From Poindextera sp036272595 (GTDB lineage Bacteria > Pseudomonadota > Alphaproteobacteria > Caulobacterales > Caulobacteraceae), in the NCBI GenBank assembly GCA_036272595.1, contig DATAYM010000014.1:17064-81063 (forward strand): a stretch of 64,000 nt of DNA, read 5' to 3'. Both the position numbers and the translations under genes were made by a program. Below are positions 8,197-16,637 of this stretch, in pieces. A model generated the notes under the pieces. It was not told where the DNA came from. It made no database searches and was given only the letters and a program-made list of their open reading frames with translations. Position 1 is the first letter of the stretch. Every line of letters begins with the position of its first letter.

Positions 8197-9601
8197 TGAC
8201 CTCCCTGCTGCATCGGAAGACCGTCTCGCTCGAGGCGCTGCGCCCGGACCAGCGGCTGAAGCCCACCCTCGGTTGGCCCCACCTGATCCCGCTCGGCGTC
8301 GGCGCCATCGTCGGCACCGGCATCTACACGCTGATCGGGGTCGGCGCGAACCTCGCCGGCCCGGCGGTGCTGCTGTCCTTCCTGGTCGCCGGGATGGTCT
8401 GCGCCTGCGCGGCGCTGGCCTATGCCGAGGTCGCGACCCTGATCCCGGTCTCCGGCAGCGCCTATACCTACAGCTACGTGGTGCTCGGCGAGATCATCGC
8501 CTGGATCGTCGGCTGGAGCCTGATCCTGGAATATTCGCTGGTGGTCAGCGCGGTGGCGGTCGGCTGGTCAGGCTATGCGGTCGGCTTCCTGAACGCCATC
8601 GGCGCCCATCCGCCTCTGGCCCTGAGCGCCGGCATCGCCGCCGGCGGCGTCCTCAACCTGCCGGCCGTCGCGGTCATCGCCCTGGTGGCCGGCCTGCTGA
8701 CGCTCGGCACGCGCGAGAGCGCCACCGTCAACGCGGCGCTGGTGGCGGTGAAGATCGTCGCGCTCGGCCTCTTCGTCGCCGTCGCCGCTCCGCATTTCCA
8801 CGCCGCCAACTTCCACCCCTTCATGCCCTTCGGCTTCTTCGGCCGCGACGTCGCCGGGACCACCCACGGGGTGATGGCGGCGGCGGCGATCATCTTCTTC
8901 GCCTTCTATGGTTTCGACGCCCTTTCCACCGCCGCCGAGGAGACCCGGAACCCCGGCCGCGACCTGCCGATCGGCATCATCGGCTCCATGCTCGCCTGCA
9001 CCGTCATCTATGTCACCGTCGCCGCCGTCGCGGTCGGCGCCATGCCGTTCCAGCGGTTCGCAAACAGCCCCGAGCCGCTGGCGCTGATCCTGCGCCAACT
9101 CGGGCAGGGCTGGACGGCCATCGCCATCGGGGCCGCCGCGGTCATCGCCCTGCCCACCGTGATCCTGGCCTTCCTCTACGGCCAGAGCCGCATCTTCTTC
9201 GCCATGGCCCGCGACGGCCTCTTGCCGCGCGGCCTCGCGACGGTGAACCCGCGCACGGGCACGCCGGTGCGGATAACCCTGGCCACCGCCGTCGTCGTCG
9301 CCATCCTGGCGGGCCTCGCCCCACTCGACCAGATCGCCTCGCTGGCCAACGCCGGCACGCTGGCGGCCTTCACCGCCGTCTCGGTCTGCCTCTTGGTGCT
9401 GCGCCGCCGCGCGCCGGACCAGCCGCGGATCTACGCACGCCGCTGGCCTGGATCGTCGGGCCGCTGGCCATCGCCGGTTGCCTCTATCTGTTCTGGAGCC
9501 TGCCGCTGAAGACCCGGCTGTTCTTCGCCGCCTGGAACCTGATCGGACTGGTCGGCTACTTCCTCTGGCGCTCACGGAGGCCGGACGCCGCAGCCGCCTA
9601 G
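8196..9601 (+). CDS. APC-family amino acid permease, frameshifted near its C-terminus
   Basis: Inner-membrane amino acid/polyamine transporter of the APC (cationic amino acid transporter-like) family. The N-terminal signature is HLIPLGVGAIVGTGIYTLIG, followed by many hydrophobic helices. The GTG start overlaps the upstream TAG (TAGTG) and has a GGGGAGG ribosome site. As written, the frame reads RIYARRWPG and stops at 9509 (437 residues). The -1 frame continues the family consensus (RTPLAWIVGPLA, then a last helix GLVGYFLW) to a stop at 9601. Restoring one C between 9434 and 9435 gives a normal 468-residue, about 12-helix permease. Either the last one or two helices are lost or the base is a sequence error. 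Confidence 0.85.
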
Positions 9602-10080
9602 CCGCCGGGCGACTCCATGTGCTGGTTGGCGGCGAGGACGCAGGCGGCGCGGCCATGCGAGATGACCACCGTCGCCGGCCGGGTGCGCGGCAGGTAGTAG
9701 GTGTGACCTTGGCCGGTGACGATATCCAGCGCGCCAGGATCGTTGAACTGACAGACGGGCGACTCGGCCGGACTGCGCCCGCCGTCCTCGTTGATGTCGG
9801 AACAGACGATGTAGCCGTAGGCCCTGGAGAAGCCGACGCCGTCGAAGTCGACCTGGTTGGCGGCCGTAAAGCCGGACGCCAGATAGGCCGCCCGCGAGAT
9901 CACCGGGCACGGGGCCCCGGCCGGCGTCCACGCTCGCGCCTTCTCCTCGGCCGTGTGGCGCATCGCCACCAGCCACCCGCCGACGACCACCACCGCCAGA
10001 ACGCCCATCGCCACGGCGATGATCGGCCCGTGGCGCCGCGTCCTCCCAGCATGGATTCGCGCGAAGGGGTCGGCGGACAT
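9598..10080 (-). CDS. Small membrane-anchored protein of unknown function, paralogue 1
   Basis: A 160-residue protein that I do not recognise. It has a basic N-terminus, one hydrophobic anchor (about residues 20-42, IIAVAMGVLAVVVVGG) and a conserved C-terminal domain predicted to be periplasmic. That domain contains paired cysteines (PCPVISR, GYIVCSDI, PVCQFNDPGA, CVLAAN), which may form disulphides. The ATG at 10080 has a GGAGGAG ribosome site, which decides the start against longer in-frame extensions. It is about 45% identical by eye to the next gene upstream (10160-10654), and the two form a tandem duplication in the same direction. Its stop overlaps the end of the permease gene on the other strand by four bases. 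Confidence 0.7.
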   Translation of the reverse strand: MSADPFARIHAGRTRRHGPIIAVAMGVLAVVVVGGWLVAMRHTAEEKARAWTPAGAPCPVISRAAYLASGFTAANQVDFDGVGFSRAYGYIVCSDINEDGGRSPAESPVCQFNDPGALDIVTGQGHTYYLPRTRPATVVISHGRAACVLAANQHMESPGG

Positions 10081-10159
10081 GGGCGCTCCTCCAACATCGA
10101 ACATCCCGACCCTACCCAGTCGCCCGCGTTCCGTCACCGGCCGATGCCGCCTCGGCGGC

Positions 10160-10654
10160 TCAGCTGCGCAGCCAGTCCGGCCCCAGATTGGCGGCGAGGA
10201 CGCAGGACGGCCGGCCATGGGATAAGGTGACCGTGATCGGTCTGTACCTCGGCAGGTAATAGACTTGGCCGCGCGGCGTTCCGAGGACGACGGCGCCTGG
10301 ATCGTTGAACTGACAGACGGGAACGGTCGCGGGGCTGCGCCCGCCGTCGTCGTGGATTTCGGCGCAACTGACGTAGCCATAGGCTCTGACCAGCCGAAGG
10401 CCCTGGAAATCGAAGCTGCGGGCGGCCGGAAAGCCGGAGGCCAGGTACTCCCGCCGCGAAACCGCCGGGCAAGGCGGCCCGGCCGGGACCCAGGCCCGCG
10501 CCTTGAGGACAGCCGCATACCGCACCGCACCGAGCACCAGACCCAGGGTGGCGAGGCCGAGCAGGCAGCCGCCGGCCATGCTGATCGCCCCCCAGCGTGC
10601 GCTGCGGTCGTCAAATCTGGCGCCGCCATGAATCGCCGTAGCCGGATCGCGCAT
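10160..10654 (-). CDS. Small membrane-anchored protein of unknown function, paralogue 2
   Basis: A 164-residue homologue of the preceding gene. It shares one N-terminal transmembrane anchor (about residues 23-48) and the soluble-domain signature: a PCPxxSRxxYLASGF segment, DFxG, RAYGYxxC, DGGRSPA, PVCQFNDPGA, YYLPRxRP and SHGRxxCVLAAN. All cysteines are conserved between the two copies. No function is known to me. It is divergent from the TetR regulator, and the first TetR-type palindrome (10669-10681) lies only 15 bases upstream of its start, so it is a likely regulatory target of that repressor. A secreted or periplasmic small binding or inhibitor domain is one guess; nothing catalytic is visible. 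Confidence 0.68.
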   Translation of the reverse strand: MRDPATAIHGGARFDDRSARWGAISMAGGCLLGLATLGLVLGAVRYAAVLKARAWVPAGPPCPAVSRREYLASGFPAARSFDFQGLRLVRAYGYVSCAEIHDDGGRSPATVPVCQFNDPGAVVLGTPRGQVYYLPRYRPITVTLSHGRPSCVLAANLGPDWLRS

Positions 10655-10668
10655 CGCGCCGCCACAAT

Positions 10669-10681
10669 TTAACGTCGTTAA
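10669..10681. promoter_or_regulatory. Palindromic operator 1 for the adjacent TetR regulator
   Basis: TTAACG-T-CGTTAA is a perfect 6-1-6 palindrome centred on 10675, in the 88-bp gap between divergent genes. Extending outward, 9 of 12 positions per arm remain symmetric. The same TTAACG half-site recurs exactly 21 bp downstream. Assignment to the neighbouring TetR protein is inference from position. Confidence 0.6.
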
Positions 10682-10683
10682 GC

Positions 10684-10708
10684 TGTTATTTAACGCCGTT
10701 CAATAACA
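10684..10708. promoter_or_regulatory. Palindromic operator 2 for the adjacent TetR regulator
   Basis: A 25-bp near-perfect palindrome, TGTTATTTAACG-C-CGTTCAATAACA, centred on 10696 with 11 of 12 arm positions matching. It lies 35 bases before the TetR start codon and two helical turns (21 bp) from operator 1. Binding there would cover the regulator's own promoter, suggesting autorepression. Confidence 0.65.
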
Positions 10709-10742
10709 TTGGCAACCCGTCGAAACCAGGCTAGTTCCGGAC

Positions 10743-11393
10743 ATGCCTCGCAGAGCCGGTCCACAGCTGACGCTCGATGAAGTGGTCTTGGCCGCCGCGA
10801 CCGTGCTGGACAGGGACGGCTACGACCGCCTCACCATGCGCGCTGTCGCCGCCGAGATCGGCGTGCAGGCGCCCGCGCTCTATTGGCATGTGAAGAGCAA
10901 GGAGGACCTCAGCCTGCTGCTCTTCGATCACCTGATCGATAATCTCGACTATGGCGCGCCGACGGGAGACTGGCGCGGCGACATTCGGCGGATGGCCCAG
11001 CGCCTGCGCGCGCGCCTGGTCGGGACGCGCGATATCATCCGGCTTTTCCCGGAGAACTACACCGGTCCGCGCGCAAACCGTTCGCTGGAGCTGATGCTTG
11101 GCCTGCTGCGTCAGGCTGGCGTGCCCGCCGCCGAGGCGCTGCACGTCTACGGCGCCGCGCTGGCCTTCGTGGTCGGCTGGGCGCGGTTCGAGGTGACTCG
11201 CCGGGCGATCCAGAAGCGCCACCCGGTCATCGCGCCGCCGTTGCCTGAAATGCAGCCGAACCTGGCCTGGGCCGTCGCCGCGGCGGGAATGGATCCGGCC
11301 TACGACGAGGGGTTCCGTTACGGGGTCGACCTGCTGATGGCGGGCTTGGAGCAGCGGCTGGCCGAGGTGTCGGCGCAAACCGCCCCGAACTGA
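10743..11393 (+). CDS. TetR/AcrR-family transcriptional repressor
   Basis: A 216-residue regulator. The N-terminal helix-turn-helix (about residues 10-58) shows LTMRAVAAEIGVQAPALYWH followed by VKSKEDL, the canonical TetR recognition helix. The C-terminal half resembles the TetR_C ligand-binding domain (AAEALHVYGAALAFVVGWARFE). It probably binds the two palindromes immediately upstream and controls itself and the divergent small-membrane-protein genes, and possibly the Rieske operon that begins 58 bases after its stop in the same direction. The inducer is unknown; the catabolic operon downstream suggests its substrate or a metabolite as a candidate. Confidence 0.88.
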   Translation: MPRRAGPQLTLDEVVLAAATVLDRDGYDRLTMRAVAAEIGVQAPALYWHVKSKEDLSLLLFDHLIDNLDYGAPTGDWRGDIRRMAQRLRARLVGTRDIIRLFPENYTGPRANRSLELMLGLLRQAGVPAAEALHVYGAALAFVVGWARFEVTRRAIQKRHPVIAPPLPEMQPNLAWAVAAAGMDPAYDEGFRYGVDLLMAGLEQRLAEVSAQTAPN

Positions 11394-11451
11394 AGCGCCG
11401 GCGCCTGTCGTTGTCCCCTTATCGTGCCATCATGGGGGTTGAGGAGGAACG

Positions 11452-12669
11452 ATGGTCGACCTGAAGCGGATCGAGGCCCTGCTGGACGAGCGACGGCCCG
11501 GCCATGCCCTGCCGCGCGCCTTCTATACCGATCCGGAGGTGTTCGAATTCGACCGGGAGGCCATCCACCGGCGTTCCTGGATCCTGGCCGGCTTCGAGGT
11601 GGAGCTGCCGCGCGTCGGCAGCCACCTGGCGCTGAGCATCGCCGGCGCGCCGGTGTTCGTGGTGCGAGGCCAGGACGGCGTGCTGCGCGGCTTCCACAAC
11701 ACCTGCCGCCACCGCGGCTCGCGCATCCTGGCCGACGGCAAGGGGGCCAGCGCCCGGCTGGTCTGCCCCTATCACCGCTGGACCTATGATCTCAGCGGCG
11801 AACTGGTGCACGCCGCGCGCATGGGCGAGGCCTTCGAGGCCTGCGAGCACGGTCTGCACCCCATCCAGGTCGAGACCTGCGCCGGCGCCGTCTATGTCTG
11901 CGCCGCCGAGGATGCGCCGGACTTCCAGGCCTTCCGCGACAAGCTCGCCCCGCTGCTGGCGCCCCACCGGCTGGGCGAGGCCAGGCTGGCGCACGAGAGC
12001 GTGCTGGTCGAGCGCGGCAACTGGAAGCTGGCCATGGAGAACGCTCGCGAGTGCTATCACTGCGCCACCAGCCATCCGGAGCTCTCCCTGACCTTCCCGA
12101 CCGGGGTGTCCGGCAATTTCGACTATGGCGAGGAAGCCCGCCGCCATGCGGACTACAACGCCCGCATGGCCGGCGTCGGCCTGGAAGTCGGACCGCACGA
12201 GGGCGACTGGTGGCAGGCGATCCGCTTTCCGCTGAACGAGGGCTGCCGCTCCATGACCATGGACGGCCGGACAGCGGTGCGGAAGCTGATGGTGGAGGCC
12301 GGCGACGGTGACATCGGCTCGCTGCGCTGGGCCGTCGAGCCGCACGGCTTCGTCCACGCCACCGCCGACTTCCTCTTCATGTTCAGCGCCATGCCGCTGA
12401 CCCCGCGCGAGACCCTGATCACCTCGAAATGGCTGGTGCACCGCGACGCCGAGGAAGGCGTCGACTATGACCTCGACCACCTGACCGAGCTCTGGAACCG
12501 CACCAACCTGCAGGATCTCGCCCTGGTGGAGAACAATCAGCAGGGGGTGGAGTCGCCGGCCTTCACGCCCGGCCCCTACTGCGCCGACGCCGAGGCCCTG
12601 ACCATGCGCTTCACCGACTGGTACTGCGCCGCCGCCCGCGCCTATCTGGAGCGCCACAATGGCCGCTGA
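11452..12669 (+). CDS. Rieske non-haem iron oxygenase, alpha subunit (GbcA-like)
   Basis: A 405-residue ring-hydroxylating-type oxygenase. The Rieske [2Fe-2S] ligands are C85-x-H87 (NTCRHRGS) and C105-x2-H108 (CPYHRW). The mononuclear-iron site ECYHCATSHPEL gives H203 and H208. This Glu-Cys-Tyr-His-Cys pattern resembles the quaternary-amine N-demethylases (glycine betaine and proline betaine monooxygenases, GbcA/Stc2) more than classical aromatic dioxygenases. An excellent ribosome site (GAGGAGGAACG) precedes the ATG. No Rieske reductase or ferredoxin is encoded alongside, so electrons must come from elsewhere or from the HcnB-like flavoprotein two genes downstream. It is the first gene of a tightly overlapping operon, and its 3' end overlaps the next gene by 11 bases. 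The substrate is unknown. Confidence 0.88.
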   Translation: MVDLKRIEALLDERRPGHALPRAFYTDPEVFEFDREAIHRRSWILAGFEVELPRVGSHLALSIAGAPVFVVRGQDGVLRGFHNTCRHRGSRILADGKGASARLVCPYHRWTYDLSGELVHAARMGEAFEACEHGLHPIQVETCAGAVYVCAAEDAPDFQAFRDKLAPLLAPHRLGEARLAHESVLVERGNWKLAMENARECYHCATSHPELSLTFPTGVSGNFDYGEEARRHADYNARMAGVGLEVGPHEGDWWQAIRFPLNEGCRSMTMDGRTAVRKLMVEAGDGDIGSLRWAVEPHGFVHATADFLFMFSAMPLTPRETLITSKWLVHRDAEEGVDYDLDHLTELWNRTNLQDLALVENNQQGVESPAFTPGPYCADAEALTMRFTDWYCAAARAYLERHNGR

Positions 12670-13921
12670 CTCATCGCGCCCGCTGCATCCGGACACCCTC
12701 GCCATCACCCGCGGTTACGATCCGGCCAGCGGCCAGGGCGCGGCCAAGCCGCCGCTCTACCTGACCTCGACCTTCACCTACCGCTCGGCCGAACAGGCCA
12801 AGCAGATCCATCGCATCTTCTTCGAGGGACCCAGGCCCGGCGAGGTGGCCCCGCCGGCCCACATCTACATGCGCCTCGGCCATCCCAACCTCGACATGGT
12901 GGAAAGCCGGCTCGCGGCCCTCGACGGCGCCGAGGCCTCGGCCGGCTTCTGCAGCGGCATGGCGGCGATCTCGACCCTTTTGCTGGCGCACCTGAAGCCG
13001 GGCGATGGGGTGCTGCACAGCCTGCCCATCTATGGCGGCGCCGACGGCCTGCTCAACCGGGTGATGGGCGGCTTCGGCGTGCGCGCCTTCCACTTCACCG
13101 ACGGCCTGGACGGCGCCGCCGTGCGCAAGGCGGCCGAGGCGGCCATGGCCGCCGGTCCCTTGAAGCTGATCTGGCTGGAATCGCCGGCCAATCCCACCGG
13201 CGCGGTGGTCGATATCGGCCTGGCGGCGGCGGTCGCCGGGGAAGTCGCCGAACGGCAAGGGTTCAAGCCATTGGTCGCCGTCGACAACACCTTCCTCGGC
13301 CCGCTGCTGCAGAGCCCGCTCCAGTGCGGCGCCGACCTCTGCATGACCTCGCTGACCAAGTATTGCGGCGGCCACAGCGACCTCTTGGCCGGCGGCGTCA
13401 GCGGCTCCGCCGAGCTGATCGGGCCGCTCCGCGCTCTCCGCACCTCGCTGGGCGGCACCATGGACCCGCACACGGCCTGGCTGCTGCTGCGGTCGCTGGA
13501 GACGCTGTCCCTGCGCACCGCCCGCGCCTGCGACAGCGCGCTCAAGGTCGCCCGCTTCCTGCAGGCCCATCCCAAGGTCGCCGGCGTCACCTTCATCGGC
13601 CTGGCCGAACCCGGCTCGCGCGAACACGCCCTGATGCAGCGCCAGACCCGCGGCTCCGGCTCGACCTTTTCCTTCCGGCTGCACGGCGGCGAGGCGGAGG
13701 CGTTCCGGCTGCTGGACGGCCTGCACCTTCTGCACCTGGCGGTCAGCCTGGGCGGCTCTGAGACCCTGATCTGCCATCCGGCCAGCACCACCCACTATTC
13801 GATCGCCCGCGAGCGGCTGGCGGAGGCCGGGGTCACCGAGTCCACCTTGCGGCTCTCGGTCGGGCTGGAGCATCCCGACGACCTGATCGCCGACCTGGCC
13901 GAGGCTCTGGACCAGGTCTGA
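12659..13921 (+). CDS. PLP-dependent Cys/Met-metabolism enzyme (cystathionine gamma-synthase / methionine gamma-lyase family)
   Basis: A 420-residue fold-type I aminotransferase-like enzyme. The PLP lysine is K234 in SLTKYCGGHSD, the PLP-ring aspartate is in VAVDNTFLGP (about residue 209), and the C-terminal substrate loop SLGGSETLICHPASTTHYS is typical of methionine gamma-lyases and cystathionine gamma-synthases. It has an insertion relative to the family near residues 52-68 (RIFFEGPRPGEVAPPAHIYM). The ATG lies inside the end of the Rieske gene (11-base overlap) and its stop overlaps the next start, so translation should be coupled. It probably performs a gamma- or beta-elimination on a thioether or related amino acid released by the upstream oxygenase; this is inference. 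Confidence 0.85.
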   Translation: MAADSSRPLHPDTLAITRGYDPASGQGAAKPPLYLTSTFTYRSAEQAKQIHRIFFEGPRPGEVAPPAHIYMRLGHPNLDMVESRLAALDGAEASAGFCSGMAAISTLLLAHLKPGDGVLHSLPIYGGADGLLNRVMGGFGVRAFHFTDGLDGAAVRKAAEAAMAAGPLKLIWLESPANPTGAVVDIGLAAAVAGEVAERQGFKPLVAVDNTFLGPLLQSPLQCGADLCMTSLTKYCGGHSDLLAGGVSGSAELIGPLRALRTSLGGTMDPHTAWLLLRSLETLSLRTARACDSALKVARFLQAHPKVAGVTFIGLAEPGSREHALMQRQTRGSGSTFSFRLHGGEAEAFRLLDGLHLLHLAVSLGGSETLICHPASTTHYSIARERLAEAGVTESTLRLSVGLEHPDDLIADLAEALDQV

Positions 13922-15474
13922 TGGCGCGGCCGACCGATCCCAGCGCCATCGACGGCAAGCTCGCGCCTCCCGAGGAGCGCGCCCAGGTGCTGGTGATCGG
14001 CGCGGGGCCGGCCGGCGCGGCGGCGGCGATCGAAGCGGCCGGCCGCGGCGCCGGCGTGGTGCTGGTCGACGAGAACCCGCTGGATCCGCAGCTGATGGGC
14101 CTGGACACGCCGCTGCTGTTCGGCGGCCGCATGAGCGGCGCGGTGCAGCGGCGCGGGCGGCTGGTGGAGCAGATCCTCACCGCCAATCCGGCGCTGGAAG
14201 CGGCCATCGAACTAGGCGTCGACGTGCGCCTCGGCGTCACCGCCTGGGGGCTCTATGTCAACGGTCCGGCCCTGCGCGCCCTGCCCGCGCCGATGGTCGG
14301 GCTGGCCGACGAGGAGCGCTCCTGGATGTGCGGCTTCGAGCGGCTGGTCCTGGCGACCGGCGCGCGCGACGTCGCCCTGGCCTTCCCGGGCTGGGATCAG
14401 CCGGGCGTGGTGGGCGCCGGCGGCCTCAGGGCCCTGGCGCAGCGCTATGACGCCTTCGCCGGCCGGCGGCTGGTCGTGCTGGGCTCCGGCGAACTGGGCG
14501 TCGCCACGGCGCTGATGGCGCTGGAACGCGGCCTGGACGTCGCCGCCGTCGTCGAGGTGGCGCGCCAGCCGCAGGCGAGCGCCGTCGCGGTGACGCAGCT
14601 GAAGGCGGCGGGCGTCCCGATCCTGACCGGGTACAGGCCGGTCCGCGCCGAGGGCGGCCGCGACGGCGTCGAACGGCTGCTGCTGAGCGACGCCTCGGGC
14701 CGTGAAACGGTCATCGAGTGCGACACCGTCTGCCTGGCGGTGGGCATGGCGCCGGCCATCGAACTGCTCAACGCCGCCGGCGGCCGCATCGTCCCCGACG
14801 GCCGGCGCGGCGGCCATGCGCCGGCCCTGCAGGGCTGGGCGACCTCGCTGCCCGGCGTGTTCGTCGCCGGCGACGCCGCCGGGCTGGCGCGCAACGCCGC
14901 CGAGGCCGCGCGGCAGGGCCGCCAGGCCGCCGCCCAGGCCCTGGGCGGCAAGGCCGAAGGCCATCCGCCCGCCGGACCCGACGCCTTCGCCTACCAGATG
15001 GCCTGGTTCGAGGCCCTGACCCGGGACGCCGACCCGGCGACCATCGTCTGCCAGTGCGAGGCGGTCAGCCGCGCCGACCTGCTGGAGGTGCGCGCGCCGC
15101 GCTATCTCGGCGAGCCGACCATCCCGGCCCTGGCCCGCGACATCGGCTCGCTGAAGGCCGACGGGCCGCTTAACCAGGACCAGGTCAAGCGCCTGACCCG
15201 CGCCGGCATGGGCCCCTGCCAGGGCCGCCGCTGCCGCGAGCAGATCGCCCTCACCCTGGCCCAGGCCGGCGGCGTCTCGCCGGCGGACGTTCCGCTCGCC
15301 CTGCATCGGGCGCCGGTGCGGCCCTTGCCGCTGAAGGTGATGGCCGACTGGAGCGAGACCCCGGAAATGACCGCCGGCTGGGAGATCTGGTTCGCCATCC
15401 CCGGCCAGTGGTCGGCCTATGAGGACATCGGCACCGAGCGCGAATTCATCACTCCCTTCGGCGGCGAGGCATGA
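13921..15474 (+). CDS. FAD/[2Fe-2S] oxidoreductase, HcnB / opine-oxidase A-like
   Basis: A 517-residue pyridine-nucleotide-disulphide-type flavoprotein. FAD motif VLVIGAGPAGAAAAIEAA begins near residue 23, a second dinucleotide site RRLVVLGSGELGVATA lies near residue 182, and FVAGDAAGLARNAAEA is the C-terminal FAD signature. The last 140 residues carry a BFD-like [2Fe-2S] domain with C377, C379, C433 and C438 (VCQCEAV and GPCQGRRC). This matches the B subunit of hydrogen cyanide synthase and the A subunit of opine oxidases. The next gene is the matching HcnC-like subunit, overlapping by four bases. The small HcnA-type ferredoxin subunit is not present between or beside them. Probable role: membrane-linked oxidation of an amino acid or opine-like compound. 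Confidence 0.87.
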   Translation: MARPTDPSAIDGKLAPPEERAQVLVIGAGPAGAAAAIEAAGRGAGVVLVDENPLDPQLMGLDTPLLFGGRMSGAVQRRGRLVEQILTANPALEAAIELGVDVRLGVTAWGLYVNGPALRALPAPMVGLADEERSWMCGFERLVLATGARDVALAFPGWDQPGVVGAGGLRALAQRYDAFAGRRLVVLGSGELGVATALMALERGLDVAAVVEVARQPQASAVAVTQLKAAGVPILTGYRPVRAEGGRDGVERLLLSDASGRETVIECDTVCLAVGMAPAIELLNAAGGRIVPDGRRGGHAPALQGWATSLPGVFVAGDAAGLARNAAEAARQGRQAAAQALGGKAEGHPPAGPDAFAYQMAWFEALTRDADPATIVCQCEAVSRADLLEVRAPRYLGEPTIPALARDIGSLKADGPLNQDQVKRLTRAGMGPCQGRRCREQIALTLAQAGGVSPADVPLALHRAPVRPLPLKVMADWSETPEMTAGWEIWFAIPGQWSAYEDIGTEREFITPFGGEA

Positions 15475-16637
15475 GCGCGGCCGGCGCCTCGGTGGTGGTG
15501 GTGGGCGGCGGCGTCACCGGCCTCAGCGCCGCCTGGTGGCTGGCGCGCTCCGGCCTGGACGTGCTGGTGCTGGACAAGGGGGTGGTCGGCTGGGAGGCTT
15601 CGGGCCGCAACGGCGGCGGCGCCTCGCACTACCACAGCCCCTTGTTCCACGAGGAGCAGCGGCTATGGCCGCAGATGGACCAGCTGCTCGGCTATCCCAC
15701 CGAATACCGCCGCGAGCGGGTGATCTTCGCCCTGACCGAGGCCGATCTGGCCGCCTATCGCGGCATGGCCGCCGAGGGCCGGCGGCTGGGCTATTCGGTC
15801 AGCGACCTCGATCCGCGGCAGGTGCGCGCCCTGGTCCCCATGGCCAACGAGGCCAATCTCGGCGGCGTGCATCTGCACTATGGCGGCCATGCCAATCCGC
15901 AGCGCACGGTGCAGGCCTATGCCTGGGCGCTGCAGGACCTGGGCGGCCGCATCGCCCAGCACACGCCGGCGACCAGGATCGTCGCCGAGGGCGGCCGGGT
16001 GGTCGCGGTGGAGACGCCGCGCGGCCGGATCGGCCTCGACGCCCTGGTGGTCGCCGCCGGACCGCAGACCGGCATGCTGCTGAAGACCGTCGGCGTGCGC
16101 CTGCCACTGGGCTACGGCCGCGCCGAGATGATCGTCACCGAACCGGCGCCCCTGATGCGCATCGGCGGCGTCGACGGCAACGGCCTCTATGGCCGCCAGA
16201 CCTTGCGCGGCAACCTGGCCTTCGGCGGCGGCCCGCACGAGTGGATCGAGCTGGACTTCGCGGGCCCGGCGGCGCGGCCGAGCAGCCCGCTGGCCCGCAA
16301 CCTCGCCCGGCGGGTCGCCGAGCTGCTGCCCGGCGCGGCCAACCTGCGGCTGATCCGCAGCTGGGCCGGCGTGATCGAGAACACCCCCGACGGCCGCCCG
16401 GTGCTGGACCGGCTCGAGGACCCCGCCAATCTGACGGTGGCGACCATGTCCAGCGTCGGTTTCGGCCTGTCGCCGGCCAGCGGCCACGCCGTCCGCGACC
16501 TGGTGATCGACGGCCGCTGCAGCTTCGCCGACCTGGACAAGCTGAAGCTGAGCCGCTTCGCGAGCGTCGGCGACGACTGGCTGGAGGCTCGCGGCTGGCT
16601 GCCGCCGGCGCCGGCCGAGGCGCGGGCGGCGCCATGA
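15471..16637 (+). CDS. FAD-dependent amino-acid oxidase, HcnC / opine-oxidase B-like
   Basis: A 388-residue DAO-family oxidase. The FAD site VVVVGGGVTGLSAAWWLA starts near residue 8; SGRNGGGASHYHSPLF follows and is typical of glycine/D-amino-acid oxidases; the C-terminal IENTPDGRPVLDR segment closes the FAD pocket. It overlaps the HcnB-like gene by ATGA and the hydrolase gene by ATGA, implying one transcript and coupled translation. As in HcnBC and OoxAB, the two flavoproteins probably form one oxidase that dehydrogenates a secondary amine or amino acid to an imine. Fits downstream of an N-demethylating Rieske enzyme. Confidence 0.87.
   Translation: MSAAGASVVVVGGGVTGLSAAWWLARSGLDVLVLDKGVVGWEASGRNGGGASHYHSPLFHEEQRLWPQMDQLLGYPTEYRRERVIFALTEADLAAYRGMAAEGRRLGYSVSDLDPRQVRALVPMANEANLGGVHLHYGGHANPQRTVQAYAWALQDLGGRIAQHTPATRIVAEGGRVVAVETPRGRIGLDALVVAAGPQTGMLLKTVGVRLPLGYGRAEMIVTEPAPLMRIGGVDGNGLYGRQTLRGNLAFGGGPHEWIELDFAGPAARPSSPLARNLARRVAELLPGAANLRLIRSWAGVIENTPDGRPVLDRLEDPANLTVATMSSVGFGLSPASGHAVRDLVIDGRCSFADLDKLKLSRFASVGDDWLEARGWLPPAPAEARAAP

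Noticed and set aside
10669..10681. Possible CtrA binding site (TTAA-rich) upstream of the TetR gene
   Set aside because: The two TTAA boxes are five bases apart, not seven as in the CtrA consensus; the perfect palindrome fits a TetR operator better.
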